Shown piece after piece: positions 23,959 to 33,742 of a DNA stretch of 64,000 nt. The stretch is from Bacteroidaceae bacterium (GTDB taxonomy: Bacteria; Bacteroidota; Bacteroidia; Bacteroidales; Bacteroidaceae). Position 1 is the first letter of the stretch, and each line of letters begins with the position of its first letter. Below the pieces are notes generated by a model, which saw nothing but the letters and a program-made list of their open reading frames with translations, had not been told where the DNA came from and made no database searches. The translations under genes and the position numbers were made by a program. The stretch spans positions 18,201 through 82,200 of the forward strand of contig JAFUYT010000020.1 of NCBI GenBank assembly GCA_017470425.1, written 5' to 3'.

Positions 23959-24885
23959 ATGAAATTTGAGAAGATCAAAGGGCTCATTGACGCCCCCTTC
24001 ACCCCCATGTATGCTGACGGCAGCATCAACCTCTCCATTATCCCCGAGTATGCTGCCCTCTTGCAGCGCAACGGCCTCAAAGGCGTCTTCATCAACGGCT
24101 CCAGCGGTGAGGGCTATATGCTCACCGAGGACGAGCGTAAGCAGATTGCCGAAGCCTGGATGGATGCCACAAAGGATTTTGAGGACTTCAAAGTCATCGT
24201 CCACGTCGGTAGCACCTGTGTGAAATCCAGCCGTGCCCTCGCCGAGCACGCGCAGGCCATCGGAGCCTTCGGCATCGGCGCCATGGCACCTCCCTTCCCC
24301 AAGGTGGGCCGCATCGAAGAGCTGGTGAAGTACTGCGAGGAAATCGCCTGTGGAGCTCCTGAGCTGCCCTTCTACTTCTACCACATCCCCGCCTTCAACG
24401 GCGCTTTCCTCTCCATGTACGACTTCCTGCAGGCCGTGGATGGCCGCATCCCCAACTTCGCAGGCATCAAATACACCTTCGAGAGCCTCTACGAGTATAA
24501 CCGCTGCCGCCGCTATAAGGACGGTAAGTTCGACATGCTCCACGGCCAGGACGAGACCATCCTTCCCTGCCTCGCCATGGGCGGCGCACAGGGCGGCATC
24601 GGCGGCACCACGAACTACAACGGACGCTGTCTCACCGGCATCATCAAGGCCTGGCAGGAGGGCGACCTCGAGAAAGCCCGCCAGCTGCAGAACTACGCTC
24701 AGGACGTCATCGACGTCATCTGCCACTTCCGCGGCAACATCGTCGGCGGCAAGCGCATCATGAAGCTCATCGGCCTCGACCTCGGTCCCAACCGCACTCC
24801 CTTCCAGAACGTCACTCCCGAGGAGGAAGTCCGTCTGAAAGCCGAACTTGAAGCCATCGACTTCTTTAATCATTGCAATAAGTAA
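23959..24885 (+). CDS. nanA: N-acetylneuraminate lyase
   Basis: 308 residues of the DHDPS/NAL TIM-barrel family. It cleaves sialic acid to ManNAc and pyruvate. The GxSGE block is INGSSGEGYM near residue 47, the active-site Tyr is in FYFYHIPAFNG near 136, and the Schiff-base Lys is in FAGIKYTFESL near 165. The downstream genes encode a sialic acid mutarotase/transporter and an epimerase, so this is the first step of a NanLET-type catabolic route known from Bacteroides. It has a good promoter. Confidence 0.93.
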   Translation: MKFEKIKGLIDAPFTPMYADGSINLSIIPEYAALLQRNGLKGVFINGSSGEGYMLTEDERKQIAEAWMDATKDFEDFKVIVHVGSTCVKSSRALAEHAQAIGAFGIGAMAPPFPKVGRIEELVKYCEEIACGAPELPFYFYHIPAFNGAFLSMYDFLQAVDGRIPNFAGIKYTFESLYEYNRCRRYKDGKFDMLHGQDETILPCLAMGGAQGGIGGTTNYNGRCLTGIIKAWQEGDLEKARQLQNYAQDVIDVICHFRGNIVGGKRIMKLIGLDLGPNRTPFQNVTPEEEVRLKAELEAIDFFNHCNK

Positions 24886-24886
24886 G

Positions 24887-24972
24887 AAGACCCACCCCTC
24901 ACCCTCCCTTCTTGAAGCGTCAAGCGTCGAAGAGCGCCGAGCGGCAGGGAGGGAGTAGTTATCTTTCAAGAA
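24887..24972. repeat. palindromic element after nanA (CTACCGCTCGG type, inverted)
   Basis: GACCCACCCCTCACCCTCCC, then TTCTTGAAGCGTCAAGCGTC, ending GGCAGGGAGGGAGTAGTTAT then CTTTCAAGAA. It is the inverted partner of the copy at 25115-25191 inside the next gene. The GGGAGT...CTTTCAAG tail also occurs at 28066, 58008 and 59473. Confidence 0.8.
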
Positions 24973-25033
24973 CAGTGTCCGCTATTCACAAGAAAAGCTA
25001 TAGAATCTGTCACTTTTAACAATCTTTGCCTAT

Positions 25034-28000
25034 ATGAAGACAACCCGCAAATTATTCATATCGCTTGCTCTCCTTATTGCACAGGTATTTGCACCTTCCC
25101 TATTTGCACAGGATTCTACTCCCCTCCCTACCGCTCGGCCCAAAGGGACGCTTGACACTTCAAGAAGGGAGGGGCAGGGGGGAGGGTCTGAGACTGTGAC
25201 TCCCTCCCACCGCTTCAACACCGCCTCCTTCTTGCCCGTCCCCTCCCTTGCAGCCTTTGGCGGTCAAGGCGTTAGCGGTGCCTTCGCAGGCGTAGCGGGT
25301 GATTACGTCCTCGTGGCCGGTGGCTGCAACTTCCCCGATACCCCTGCTGCCGAAGGCGGTCAGAAAGCCTTCTACACCGACATCTATGCCCTCAATATCG
25401 CCGCCGCTGTGCCCGAGGTTTCCCCCTCGGGCTCTGCTTCCCCCTCGGGCTCTGCTTCCTCCTCTTCTTCCTGGCAGCGCGTCGGTTCCCTCCCCTGCGG
25501 CCTCGCCTACGGTGCCAGCGTCACCACCCCCGAGGGCGTCGTCTGCCTCGGTGGTACTGCCGACGGCCAGAAGAGCGAGGACTTCGCAGTCCTCCTTACC
25601 CTTGGTTCGAGCGGCGAGGCCGTCAGCCGTGACCTCCCGCCGCTGCCCGTGACCCTCGACAACTTTGCCGCCGCATACGGCGATGGCTACATCTACGTCG
25701 CTGGCGGTCAGCACAATGGCATCCCCAACCGCAAGGCCTACCGCCTGAAGTGGCCCTTGCCCGCCTCGTGGTTCGAAGCCCAGACAGGTGCCGCCTGGGA
25801 GCAGCTCCCCGACCTCATCGGCCCCGCCCGCGTGCAGCCCGCTGCCGCCGTCCAGAAAGGTGCCATCGGCTCCAACTTCTATCTCCTCGGTGGCTATGAT
25901 CCCCGCTACGGCAAGGCCGTCTCCAATGGTGTTTATTATGACCCGAGGAAGAAGGAATGGCTGGCTACTTCCTTGATACAAAAGCCCCTCTCTAACTCCC
26001 CCCGTGGGGGGGAGGACTTAGTGTCCTCTGATAGGCTTTCTAACGGAAACGAGGCTCTCCCCCCCACGGGGGGAGTTGGAGAGGGGCTCGCCCTCGTCGG
26101 TGCCTCTGCCATCCCCTCCGGTGCAGCCCACATCCTCTGCTTCGGTGGCGTCAACAAAGACATCTTCGAGAGCGCCTTGGAGCGCAATGCCCTCATGGCC
26201 GACACCGCCACCACAGCCGATCGTCTCGCACAACTCCGTGCTGAAGCCTACGCCTACATGACGCAAAACCCCGCCTGGTATCAGTTCCGCCGCTCGATCC
26301 TCGTCTATCACACCGTCACCGACTCCTGGGCAGAGCTCTTCGACTCGCCCCTCATCGCCCGTGCCGGTGCAGCCGTGGTGCCCGTGCCGTCCGGCACGGG
26401 TTCTGCCTCCCTCTCCGCCCTCCTCATCGACGGCGAGGAGAAGCCTGGCGTCCGCTCTTCCGACGTCACCCGCGTCGATATAGCCTACAACGCCCACTTC
26501 GGCTGGCTCAACTGGACGGTCCTCATCCTCTACCTCCTCGGCATGGTCTATCTCGGCTACTACTTCATGAAGCGCGCCTCGAACTCCTCCGAGGACTTCT
26601 TCAAGGGCGGTGGCCGCATCCCCTGGTGGGCAGCAGGCATCAGCATCTTCGCCACCATGCTCTCGGCCATCACCTATATGAGCATCCCCGCCAAAGCCTA
26701 TGCCACCGACTGGACCTACTACCCCATGCAGATCTGCATCCTCGTGGTGTCCTTCCCCGTCATCAAGTACTATCTGCCATTCTTCCGTCGCCTGAACGTC
26801 ACCACGGCTTATGAGTACCTCGAGCGTCGCTTCAACTCGGCCACGCGCCTCATGGCCTCCATCCTCTTCATCGTCTTCATGGTGGCACGCACAGCCCTCG
26901 TGCTCTTCCTGCCGTCGTTGGCCATGACCGCCGTCACGGGCATCAACATATATATATGTATAGCCCTGATGGCCCTCATCACCATCCTCTACTGCACTAT
27001 GGGCGGTGTCGAAGCCGTCGTCTGGGGCGATGTCATCCAGGGCATCATTCTCGTGGGCGGTGCCATCCTCGCCGCCGTCTATCTTATCGTCAACACGGGC
27101 GACAACGGCGCCAGCGACTTCTGGCAGATAGCCACCGACCACGACAAGTTCCGCCTCTTCCTCTTCGACCCCGAGCATCCGTTCGACTTCGTCAACGCCA
27201 CCTGGTGGGTCGTCATCCTCGGAGGCCTTGCCAACAACCTCATCAGCTACACCTCTGACCAGACCGTCATCCAGCGCTACCTCACCACCTCCGACGAGAA
27301 GAGCGCTGCCCGCGGCATCCTCACCAACGGCCTCATGTCCGTCGTCGTAACCATCGCCTTCTTCACCATCGGCACAGGTCTCTACACCTTCTTCAAGACC
27401 CATCCCGCCGAGCTCGACATCACCATGGCCAAGGGCGACGCCATCTTCCCCTTCTTCATGATGAGCCAGCTCCCCGCAGGTCTCGCCGGCCTCCTCATCG
27501 CCGCCGTCTTCGCCGCCACCATGTCCACCATCGCCTCCAACATCAACAGCATCAGCACGGCGTTTACGGTGGATTTCTGGTCGAAATGGAAAGCCCCCTA
27601 TAATCCCCCGGTGGGGGATAAACAGGCAGGCAGTGTGCCCGGCGGTTCTCCCACGGATGATGGCAAGGAACCAACGCCCCCCACCGGGGGGCCACGGGGG
27701 GCTGTATATGTCGCCCGCATCGCAGGCATCTGTGCCGGTCTCCTCGGCATGGCCATCGCCTGGCTCATGGCCACCGTTGACATCCAGTCGCTCCTCGACT
27801 ATTTCAACACCATCCTCGGCCTCCTGAGCGGTGCCATTGGTGGTCTGTTCCTGATGGGCATCTTCTTCCCCCGCATCGGTTCCCGTGCCGCCATCATCGG
27901 CTTCCTCTGTGGCACCGCCACCGTCCTCTACATGAACTTCTTCACCCAAGCCAACTTCCTCCTCTTCGGTTTCGTCTCCATGCTCGTCAGCGTCCTCGTC

Positions 28001-28093
28001 GCCCTCCTCCTCAGCATCTTCATGCCGCAGAAGGAAGAACAGAAAGGGCTGACGTGGAAGACATTGGGACCCACCCCCAACCCCTCCTGTTAG
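25034..28093 (+). CDS. NanM-like sialic acid mutarotase fused to a sodium:solute symporter
   Basis: 1019 residues. A signal peptide (LFISLALLIAQVFAPSLFAQ) is followed by a Kelch-type beta-propeller at about 60-480 (YVLVAGGCNFPD, DGYIYVAGGQHNGIP, NFYLLGGYDP), matching cyclically permuted mutarotase/NanM. A sodium:solute symporter of about 13 helices runs from about 490 to 1005 (YYFMKRASNSSEDFFKGGGR then IPWWAAGISIF, a typical SSS start). The fusion would spin beta- and alpha-sialic acid at the site of uptake. In-frame palindromic insertions lie at about residues 27-52, 316-351 and 853-890, plus PSGSASPSGSAS near 132. The last residues and stop codon come from another element (28066-28119). A mutarotase-symporter fusion may be ancestral; the insertions are not. 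Confidence 0.85.
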   Translation: MKTTRKLFISLALLIAQVFAPSLFAQDSTPLPTARPKGTLDTSRREGQGGGSETVTPSHRFNTASFLPVPSLAAFGGQGVSGAFAGVAGDYVLVAGGCNFPDTPAAEGGQKAFYTDIYALNIAAAVPEVSPSGSASPSGSASSSSSWQRVGSLPCGLAYGASVTTPEGVVCLGGTADGQKSEDFAVLLTLGSSGEAVSRDLPPLPVTLDNFAAAYGDGYIYVAGGQHNGIPNRKAYRLKWPLPASWFEAQTGAAWEQLPDLIGPARVQPAAAVQKGAIGSNFYLLGGYDPRYGKAVSNGVYYDPRKKEWLATSLIQKPLSNSPRGGEDLVSSDRLSNGNEALPPTGGVGEGLALVGASAIPSGAAHILCFGGVNKDIFESALERNALMADTATTADRLAQLRAEAYAYMTQNPAWYQFRRSILVYHTVTDSWAELFDSPLIARAGAAVVPVPSGTGSASLSALLIDGEEKPGVRSSDVTRVDIAYNAHFGWLNWTVLILYLLGMVYLGYYFMKRASNSSEDFFKGGGRIPWWAAGISIFATMLSAITYMSIPAKAYATDWTYYPMQICILVVSFPVIKYYLPFFRRLNVTTAYEYLERRFNSATRLMASILFIVFMVARTALVLFLPSLAMTAVTGINIYICIALMALITILYCTMGGVEAVVWGDVIQGIILVGGAILAAVYLIVNTGDNGASDFWQIATDHDKFRLFLFDPEHPFDFVNATWWVVILGGLANNLISYTSDQTVIQRYLTTSDEKSAARGILTNGLMSVVVTIAFFTIGTGLYTFFKTHPAELDITMAKGDAIFPFFMMSQLPAGLAGLLIAAVFAATMSTIASNINSISTAFTVDFWSKWKAPYNPPVGDKQAGSVPGGSPTDDGKEPTPPTGGPRGAVYVARIAGICAGLLGMAIAWLMATVDIQSLLDYFNTILGLLSGAIGGLFLMGIFFPRIGSRAAIIGFLCGTATVLYMNFFTQANFLLFGFVSMLVSVLVALLLSIFMPQKEEQKGLTWKTLGPTPNPSC
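25115..25191. repeat. palindromic element near the N-terminus of the mutarotase-symporter gene
   Basis: CTACTCCCCTCCCTACCGCT then CGGCCCAAAGGGACGCTTGA, ending AGGGAGGGGCAGGGGGGAGG then GTCTG. Translated in frame directly after the signal peptide. Pairs with 24887-24972. Confidence 0.8.
25983..26088. repeat. twin palindrome insertion (PLSNSP type) in the mutarotase domain
   Basis: About 106 bases: AGCCCCTCTCTAACTCCCCC then CGTGGGGGGGAGGACT, a 36-base spacer, then GAGGCTCTCCCCCCCACGGG then GGGAGTTGGAGAGGGGCT. It encodes PLSNSPRGGED and ALPPTGGVGEGLAL between two propeller strands. Confidence 0.87.
27592..27703. repeat. twin palindrome with nested small palindrome in the symporter domain
   Basis: Left AGCCCCCTATAATCCCCCGG then TGGGGGATAAA. 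Right ACGCCCCCCACCGGGGGGCC then ACGGGGGGCT. A GTGCCCGGCGGTTCTCC core is nested in the spacer at about 27633. In frame between two membrane helices, in a loop. Confidence 0.78.
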
Positions 28094-28119
28094 GGAGGGA
28101 GTGGTCACCTTTCAAGGAG
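28066..28119. repeat. palindromic element containing the symporter stop codon
   Basis: GGGACCCACCCCCAACCCCT then CCTGTTAGGGAGGGAGTGGT then CACCTTTCAAGGAG. The TAG in the palindrome loop is the stop codon of the upstream gene. Inverted relative to the element at 28200-28240. Confidence 0.8.
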
Positions 28120-28172
28120 AGAATCCAAAATGGTGGTATATTTTTAAGTAACAATTATAAACAACAATAATA

Positions 28173-29558
28173 ATGCAAGAAAACAAATCAGCAAATGTAA
28201 CTGCTCCCTCCCTCATAGGGAGGGCGGGGGGAGAGTCCTCTTTTTCATCATTAGCCCAGCTCTATAAGTCCGAACTCCTTGACCGCGTCGTCCCCTTCTG
28301 GCTCAACAAAAGCCAGGACAAGGACTTCGGCGGCTACTTCACCTGCCTCGACCGCGATGGCAGCGTCTATGACACCGACAAGTTCATCTGGCTGCAAGGC
28401 CGCGAAGTGTGGATGTTCGCCAAGCTCTACAACACCGTCGAGCCCCGTCAGGAATGGCTCGATGCCGCCATCCAGGGTGCCGAGTTCCTGAAGAAGCACG
28501 GCCACGACGGCAACCTCAACTGGTACTTCGCCCTCGACCGCGAAGGCCACCCCCTCGTGGAGCCCTACAACATCTTCTCCTACACCTTCGCCACCATCGC
28601 CTTCGGCCAACTGAGCATCGCCTTGAGCAAGCCCCTCTCTAACTCCCCCCGTGGGGGGGAGGACTCCTTATCCTCTGAGGGGCAATCAAGCGGAAACGGG
28701 GCTCTCCCCCCCACGGGGGGAGCAGGGAGAGGGGCTTTGGCTGCCGAGTACGCCTCCATCGCCCGCCGCACCTTTGACATCGTCCTCTCCAAGACCGACA
28801 ACCCCAAAGGCCGCTGGAACAAAGCCGCCGCAGGTGCCCGATCCCTCAAGACCTTCGACCTGCCCATGATCCTCTGTAATGTCGTTCTGGAGATAGAACC
28901 TTTATTGAAGGCAAGTGGAAACGAATCCCCCTCCCTTGGGGAGGGGTTAGGGGTGGGCTCCTATATCGACACCTGCCTCCACGAAGTCATGGACGTCTTC
29001 TACCGTCCCGAGCTCGGCCTCATCGTCGAAGCCCTGGGCAAGGACGGCAACCTCGTTGACTGCTTCGACGGCCGCAAGCTCAACCCCGGCCACGCCATCG
29101 AGGCTATGTGGTTTGTCATGGACCTCGGCAAGCGCCTCGGCCGTCCCGAACTCATCCAGCAGGCTGTTGATATCTGCCTCCAGGAAGTAGAGTACGGCTG
29201 GGACAAGGAGTTCGGCGGCATCTTCTACTTCATGGACCGCCTCGGCCATCCCCGCCACGAACTCGAATGGGACCAGAAACTCTGGTGGGTACACCTCGAG
29301 ACCCTCATCTCCCTCATCAAGGGCTACCAGCTCACCGGCGACCAGCGTTGCCTCGACTGGTTCCAGCGCGTCCACGACTACACCTGGAGCCACTTCCGCG
29401 ACCCCGAATACCCCGAGTGGTACGGCTACCTCAACCGCCAGGGTGAAGTCCTCCTGCCCCTCAAGGGCGGCAAGTGGAAAGGCTGCTTCCACGTACCCCG
29501 CGGACTCCTCAACGTCTGGAAGATCCTCGAAGACCTCAGCAGCAGACAAGACCAATAA
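28173..29558 (+). CDS. nanE: N-acylglucosamine 2-epimerase family protein (sialic acid catabolism)
   Basis: 461 residues, longer than the usual 390-400. Family landmarks are FGGYFTCLDRDGSVYDTDKF near 49, WLQGREVWMFAKLYN near 71, HAIEAMWFVMDLGKRLGR near 309 and YGWDKEFGGIFYFMDRLG near 342. It should convert ManNAc to GlcNAc, after the lyase step. Three in-frame element insertions account for the extra length: residues 10-22 (APSLIGRAGGES), 153-188 (the twin element PLSNSPRGGED...LPPTGG) and 252-262 (SPSLGEGLGVGS). The catalytic (alpha/alpha)6 barrel blocks are otherwise intact. A small GC hairpin after the stop may terminate the operon. Confidence 0.9.
   Translation: MQENKSANVTAPSLIGRAGGESSFSSLAQLYKSELLDRVVPFWLNKSQDKDFGGYFTCLDRDGSVYDTDKFIWLQGREVWMFAKLYNTVEPRQEWLDAAIQGAEFLKKHGHDGNLNWYFALDREGHPLVEPYNIFSYTFATIAFGQLSIALSKPLSNSPRGGEDSLSSEGQSSGNGALPPTGGAGRGALAAEYASIARRTFDIVLSKTDNPKGRWNKAAAGARSLKTFDLPMILCNVVLEIEPLLKASGNESPSLGEGLGVGSYIDTCLHEVMDVFYRPELGLIVEALGKDGNLVDCFDGRKLNPGHAIEAMWFVMDLGKRLGRPELIQQAVDICLQEVEYGWDKEFGGIFYFMDRLGHPRHELEWDQKLWWVHLETLISLIKGYQLTGDQRCLDWFQRVHDYTWSHFRDPEYPEWYGYLNRQGEVLLPLKGGKWKGCFHVPRGLLNVWKILEDLSSRQDQ
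28200..28240. repeat. palindromic element at the start of nanE
   Basis: ACTGCTCCCTCCCTCATAGG then GAGGGCGGGGGGAGAGTCCT. In frame as APSLIGRAGGESS. Inverted partner of 28066-28119. The same sequence type is at 9391 and 58112. Confidence 0.8.
28630..28736. repeat. twin palindrome insertion (PLSNSP type) in nanE
   Basis: About 107 bases with the same halves as 25983-26088 and read in the same frame. The spacer differs in sequence and length. Confidence 0.87.
28926..28960. repeat. single palindromic element in nanE
   Basis: TCCCCCTCCCTTGGGGAGGG then GTTAGGGGTGGGCTC, in frame (SPSLGEGLGVGS). Confidence 0.7.
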
Positions 29559-29569
29559 CCCCCTTTAGT

Positions 29570-29598
29570 GTGCCCGTCGGTTTCCCCGACGGGCTTTC
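29570..29598 (+). terminator. GC hairpin after the nan genes
   Basis: GTGCCCGTCGG TTTC CCCGACGGGC followed by TTTCT. Terminator-like, but also a copy of the small GC palindrome family found inside coding genes. Confidence 0.6.
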
Positions 29599-29607
29599 TC
29601 TCTCATC

Positions 29608-30819
29608 ATGCAGGAACGACTCTGGAACCGCAACTACTGCCGGGTGATGGCAGCGAATTTCTCCCTGTTCTTCGCTTTCTACCTGCTGACACCCCTCCTG
29701 CCGCTGTACCTTGTGGAGCGCTTCGATGCCACGAAGGATGTGGTGGGGCTGGTGCTGAGTGGCTACACGCTGACGGCGCTGCTGGCGCGCCCTTTCAGCG
29801 GCTTCCTCGTGGATAGCTTTCCGCGTAAGAAGGTGCTGATGGTGTGCTTCTTCCTGTTCTTCATCTTCTTCGGCGGCTATCTGGGTGCCTCCTCGCTCCT
29901 CCTGTTCACGATCGTCAGAACCCTCCACGGCGCTCCCTTCGGCGCCCTGACCGTGGCCAACTCCACCGTGGCCATCGACGTCCTGCCCTCCTCGCGCCGC
30001 AATGAGGGCATCGGCTACTACGGCCTGTCGAACAACCTGGCGATGGCCATTGCACCGACGGTGGCCATCTACCTCTATCGTCTGACCGGCAACTTCGAGC
30101 TCCTCTTCTGGCTCGCCTTGATCATCGCGGGCGCAGGGATGGCAGTGGACAGCCGGGTGAAGCTTCAGCCCCCCAGACGCGCCCCCCAGCCCTCTTGTAA
30201 GGAGGGGCACGAGGGAAAGCCTGCTCGGCGCCCTCTTCTTCGCCTCGACCGCTTCTTCCTCGTCCGTGGCTGGCTGTTAGCGGTGAACATGGTCTTCTTC
30301 GGCTTCTGTTTCGGGGTTGTCAGCAACTATCTGGCGATCTACAGCAAGGAAGTCATGGGCATCACAGGCGGCACGGGCACATGGTTCCTGCTTGTGTCCG
30401 TGGGGCTTGTCGCTTCCCGCTTGCAGGGCGCACGTGCGCTGCGGGAGGGCAAGCTGGTGCTGAACGCCACCGAGGGCGTGCTCATCTCGTCGGTGGCATA
30501 CACGTTGTTCGTCCTGTGTCCCAATGAGTTCGGCTACTACGGCTCCGCCCTCTTGCTCGGCCTCGGCAACGGCCACCTCTGGCCCGCCTTCCAGAATATG
30601 ATCATCTCGATGGCGCACCACAACGAGCGCGGCACAGCCAATTCCACACTGCTGATCTCATGGGACGTCGGCATCGGCCTCGGCGTGCTCTGCGGCGGCT
30701 TCATCAGCGAGCACTTTGGCTACACCCCCGCCTTCTGGGTCGTCGCCGCCTCGCAACTCACCGGCACCGCCCTCTTCCTCCTCGCCACCCGCCCCTTCTT
30801 CCAGAAAGGGCAGCTATAA
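29608..30819 (+). CDS. MFS transporter
   Basis: 403 residues with 12 predicted helices. The MFS loop signature is LARPFSGFLVDSFPRKKVLM near residue 61. GAPFGALTVANSTVAIDVLP and NDNxx-free central loop features are typical of small drug/sugar efflux MFS proteins. The central cytoplasmic loop (about 186-210) carries a palindromic insertion (KLQPPRRAPQPSCKEGHEGK). It follows the sialic acid genes in the same direction, but a hairpin separates them, so a role in sialic acid or sugar efflux is only suggested. Substrate unknown. Confidence 0.85.
   Translation: MQERLWNRNYCRVMAANFSLFFAFYLLTPLLPLYLVERFDATKDVVGLVLSGYTLTALLARPFSGFLVDSFPRKKVLMVCFFLFFIFFGGYLGASSLLLFTIVRTLHGAPFGALTVANSTVAIDVLPSSRRNEGIGYYGLSNNLAMAIAPTVAIYLYRLTGNFELLFWLALIIAGAGMAVDSRVKLQPPRRAPQPSCKEGHEGKPARRPLLRLDRFFLVRGWLLAVNMVFFGFCFGVVSNYLAIYSKEVMGITGGTGTWFLLVSVGLVASRLQGARALREGKLVLNATEGVLISSVAYTLFVLCPNEFGYYGSALLLGLGNGHLWPAFQNMIISMAHHNERGTANSTLLISWDVGIGLGVLCGGFISEHFGYTPAFWVVAASQLTGTALFLLATRPFFQKGQL
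30166..30214. repeat. palindromic element in the central loop of the MFS gene
   Basis: CAGCCCCCCAGACGCGCCCC then CCAGCCCTCTTGTAAGGAGG then GGCACGAGG. In frame and in a loop where extra residues are tolerable. Confidence 0.65.
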
Positions 30820-31159
30820 TCCACACTTCCCCCTCCTCTCAAAACTTCCCCTCCTTTCACTATGCAAAGAGGAGGCCCCCTCTCTACAGAGACCTGCCAA
30901 CCCTCTACAGAGTCTAACGAAACCCTCTATAGAGACCCATGCAACCCTCTATAGAGACCTGCCTCACCCTCTATAGAGGGTTATGCTGTAGTCTATGAAG
31001 GAAGGACGCGTCCCTCACGAAAGAAGGATGCATCCTTCGTGGCTGAAGGACGCATCCTTATCTGTTTTCTCACGCGTGAGAAAAACCAACACACTGCACT
31101 GTGAAGACCAACACACTGCACTGCAAAGGTCAAGCCCCTGCACTGTGTCTTCACTCAGC
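30820..31159. repeat. 340-base intergenic block of three unrelated short repeats
   Basis: No gene seen. It holds five ACCCTCTATAGAGA-type units (30890-30980), four GAAGGACGCATCCTT palindromic units (30998-31060), a TTTTCTCACGCGTGAGAAAA palindrome (31064-31083) and three ACCAACACACTGCACTG units (31084-31150). It separates the convergent MFS and guaA genes. Confidence 0.8.
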
Positions 31160-32815
<1,656 letters not shown>

Positions 32816-32819
32816 AGGG

Positions 32820-33566
32820 TTACTGAGGGGAGATTTGTCGTAGGAAGGTTTCGGCCTCGGCGAGGGAGTCGAGCTTGCCGACGTCGATGAGGCGGAAGTG
32901 GTCGAGGTGGCCGCCGATGACGTGGTCGCGGCAGATGCTCAGGTAGAAGTCGATGATGGAGAAGCGCTCGGGCCACGCGTCCATCAGCGGGAACAGCGAG
33001 GGGTGGAAGGCGTGGATGCCGGCGAAGGGGGCGCGCAGGGCGGTGCGCGCGAGGGCATCGTCGTAGGGGGAGCGCACCTCGCCCGTGCACTCGCTGGTCC
33101 ATCCGATGAGGTGGCGGTCCGCGTCGAAGAGGAGGTAGCGGCCGCTCGCGCTCTCGCGCCGTGAGATGGCCAGTGCTGCGGAGCCCAGCGCCCCGGCGGC
33201 GCCGTAGAGCGCGGCGAGGTCGAGGTCGGAGAGGATATCGACGTTGTGGATGAGGATGGGGCTCGACGGGTCGAAGAGCGCCCGCGCGTGCTTCAGGCCG
33301 CCGCCCGTCTCGAGCAGCTCCGCACGCTCGTCGCTGATGCGGATGTCGAGACCGAAGTGGTCGTGGGCCGCGAGGTAGTCGATGATCTGCTGGCCGAAGT
33401 GGTGGACGTTGATGACGATGCGCTCGAAGCCCGCCGCCTTCAGTTTCAGTATGATGTGCTCCAGCAGAGGCTGCCCGCCGACCGGTACGAGCGCCTTCGG
33501 CATCGTGTCGGTGAGGGGCTTGAGGCGTGTGCCCAGGCCTGCGGCGAAGATCATGGCTTGTTTCAT
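32820..33566 (-). CDS. sugar-1-phosphate nucleotidyltransferase (MurU-like)
   Basis: 248 residues of the nucleotidyltransferase family. The signature [20 protein letters not shown] then KAL is at residues 4-26, and [13 protein letters not shown] near 107 carries the metal-binding Asp. Size and pattern fit MurNAc-1-phosphate uridylyltransferase (MurU) used in cell-wall recycling. In many Bacteroidetes this gene neighbours an AmgK-like kinase, which is not seen here, so the substrate remains open. The minus-strand promoter TATCTTTG lies only five bases before the ATG, so the transcript is probably leaderless. Confidence 0.75.
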   Translation of the reverse strand: MKQAMIFAAGLGTRLKPLTDTMPKALVPVGGQPLLEHIILKLKAAGFERIVINVHHFGQQIIDYLAAHDHFGLDIRISDERAELLETGGGLKHARALFDPSSPILIHNVDILSDLDLAALYGAAGALGSAALAISRRESASGRYLLFDADRHLIGWTSECTGEVRSPYDDALARTALRAPFAGIHAFHPSLFPLMDAWPERFSIIDFYLSICRDHVIGGHLDHFRLIDVGKLDSLAEAETFLRQISPQ

Positions 33567-33571
33567 GGCGA

Positions 33572-33579
33572 CAAAGATA
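33572..33579 (-). promoter_or_regulatory. -7 element TATCTTTG adjacent to the start codon (leaderless)
   Basis: The element ends five bases before the ATG of the nucleotidyltransferase gene. Transcription would start at or next to the start codon. Confidence 0.6.
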
Positions 33580-33675
33580 CGAAGAAAGTACGAGAAAGCG
33601 ATTGCTTCCGCACTCTTTTTTTGCTCCCGACGATGATTCTTTGCAAAATGTAGTGATGATTCAAAAAAATGTTCG

Positions 33676-33683
33676 TACCTTTG
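33676..33683 (+). promoter_or_regulatory. -7 element TACCTTTG for the CapD-like gene
   Basis: TACCTTTG about 60 bases before the ATG. The leader contains a CT/TA microsatellite (CTCTCTCTCTCTATATATAT). Confidence 0.6.
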
Positions 33684-33742
33684 CGCAGGAAAACTACTAA
33701 CAGGAGAATCCTCTCTCTCTCTCTATATATATATAGTCGAAA

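Noticed and set aside
26018-28108. Long minus-strand frame of 696 codons opposite the mutarotase-symporter gene
   Set aside because: It is a shadow of GC-rich codon use on the other strand: low complexity, Asp/Glu/Gly/His-rich, no domain. The plus-strand frame has clear domains.
30885-31140. Possible CRISPR array
   Set aside because: Units are short (14-17 bases) with no constant-length spacers, three different families follow each other, and no cas gene is present.
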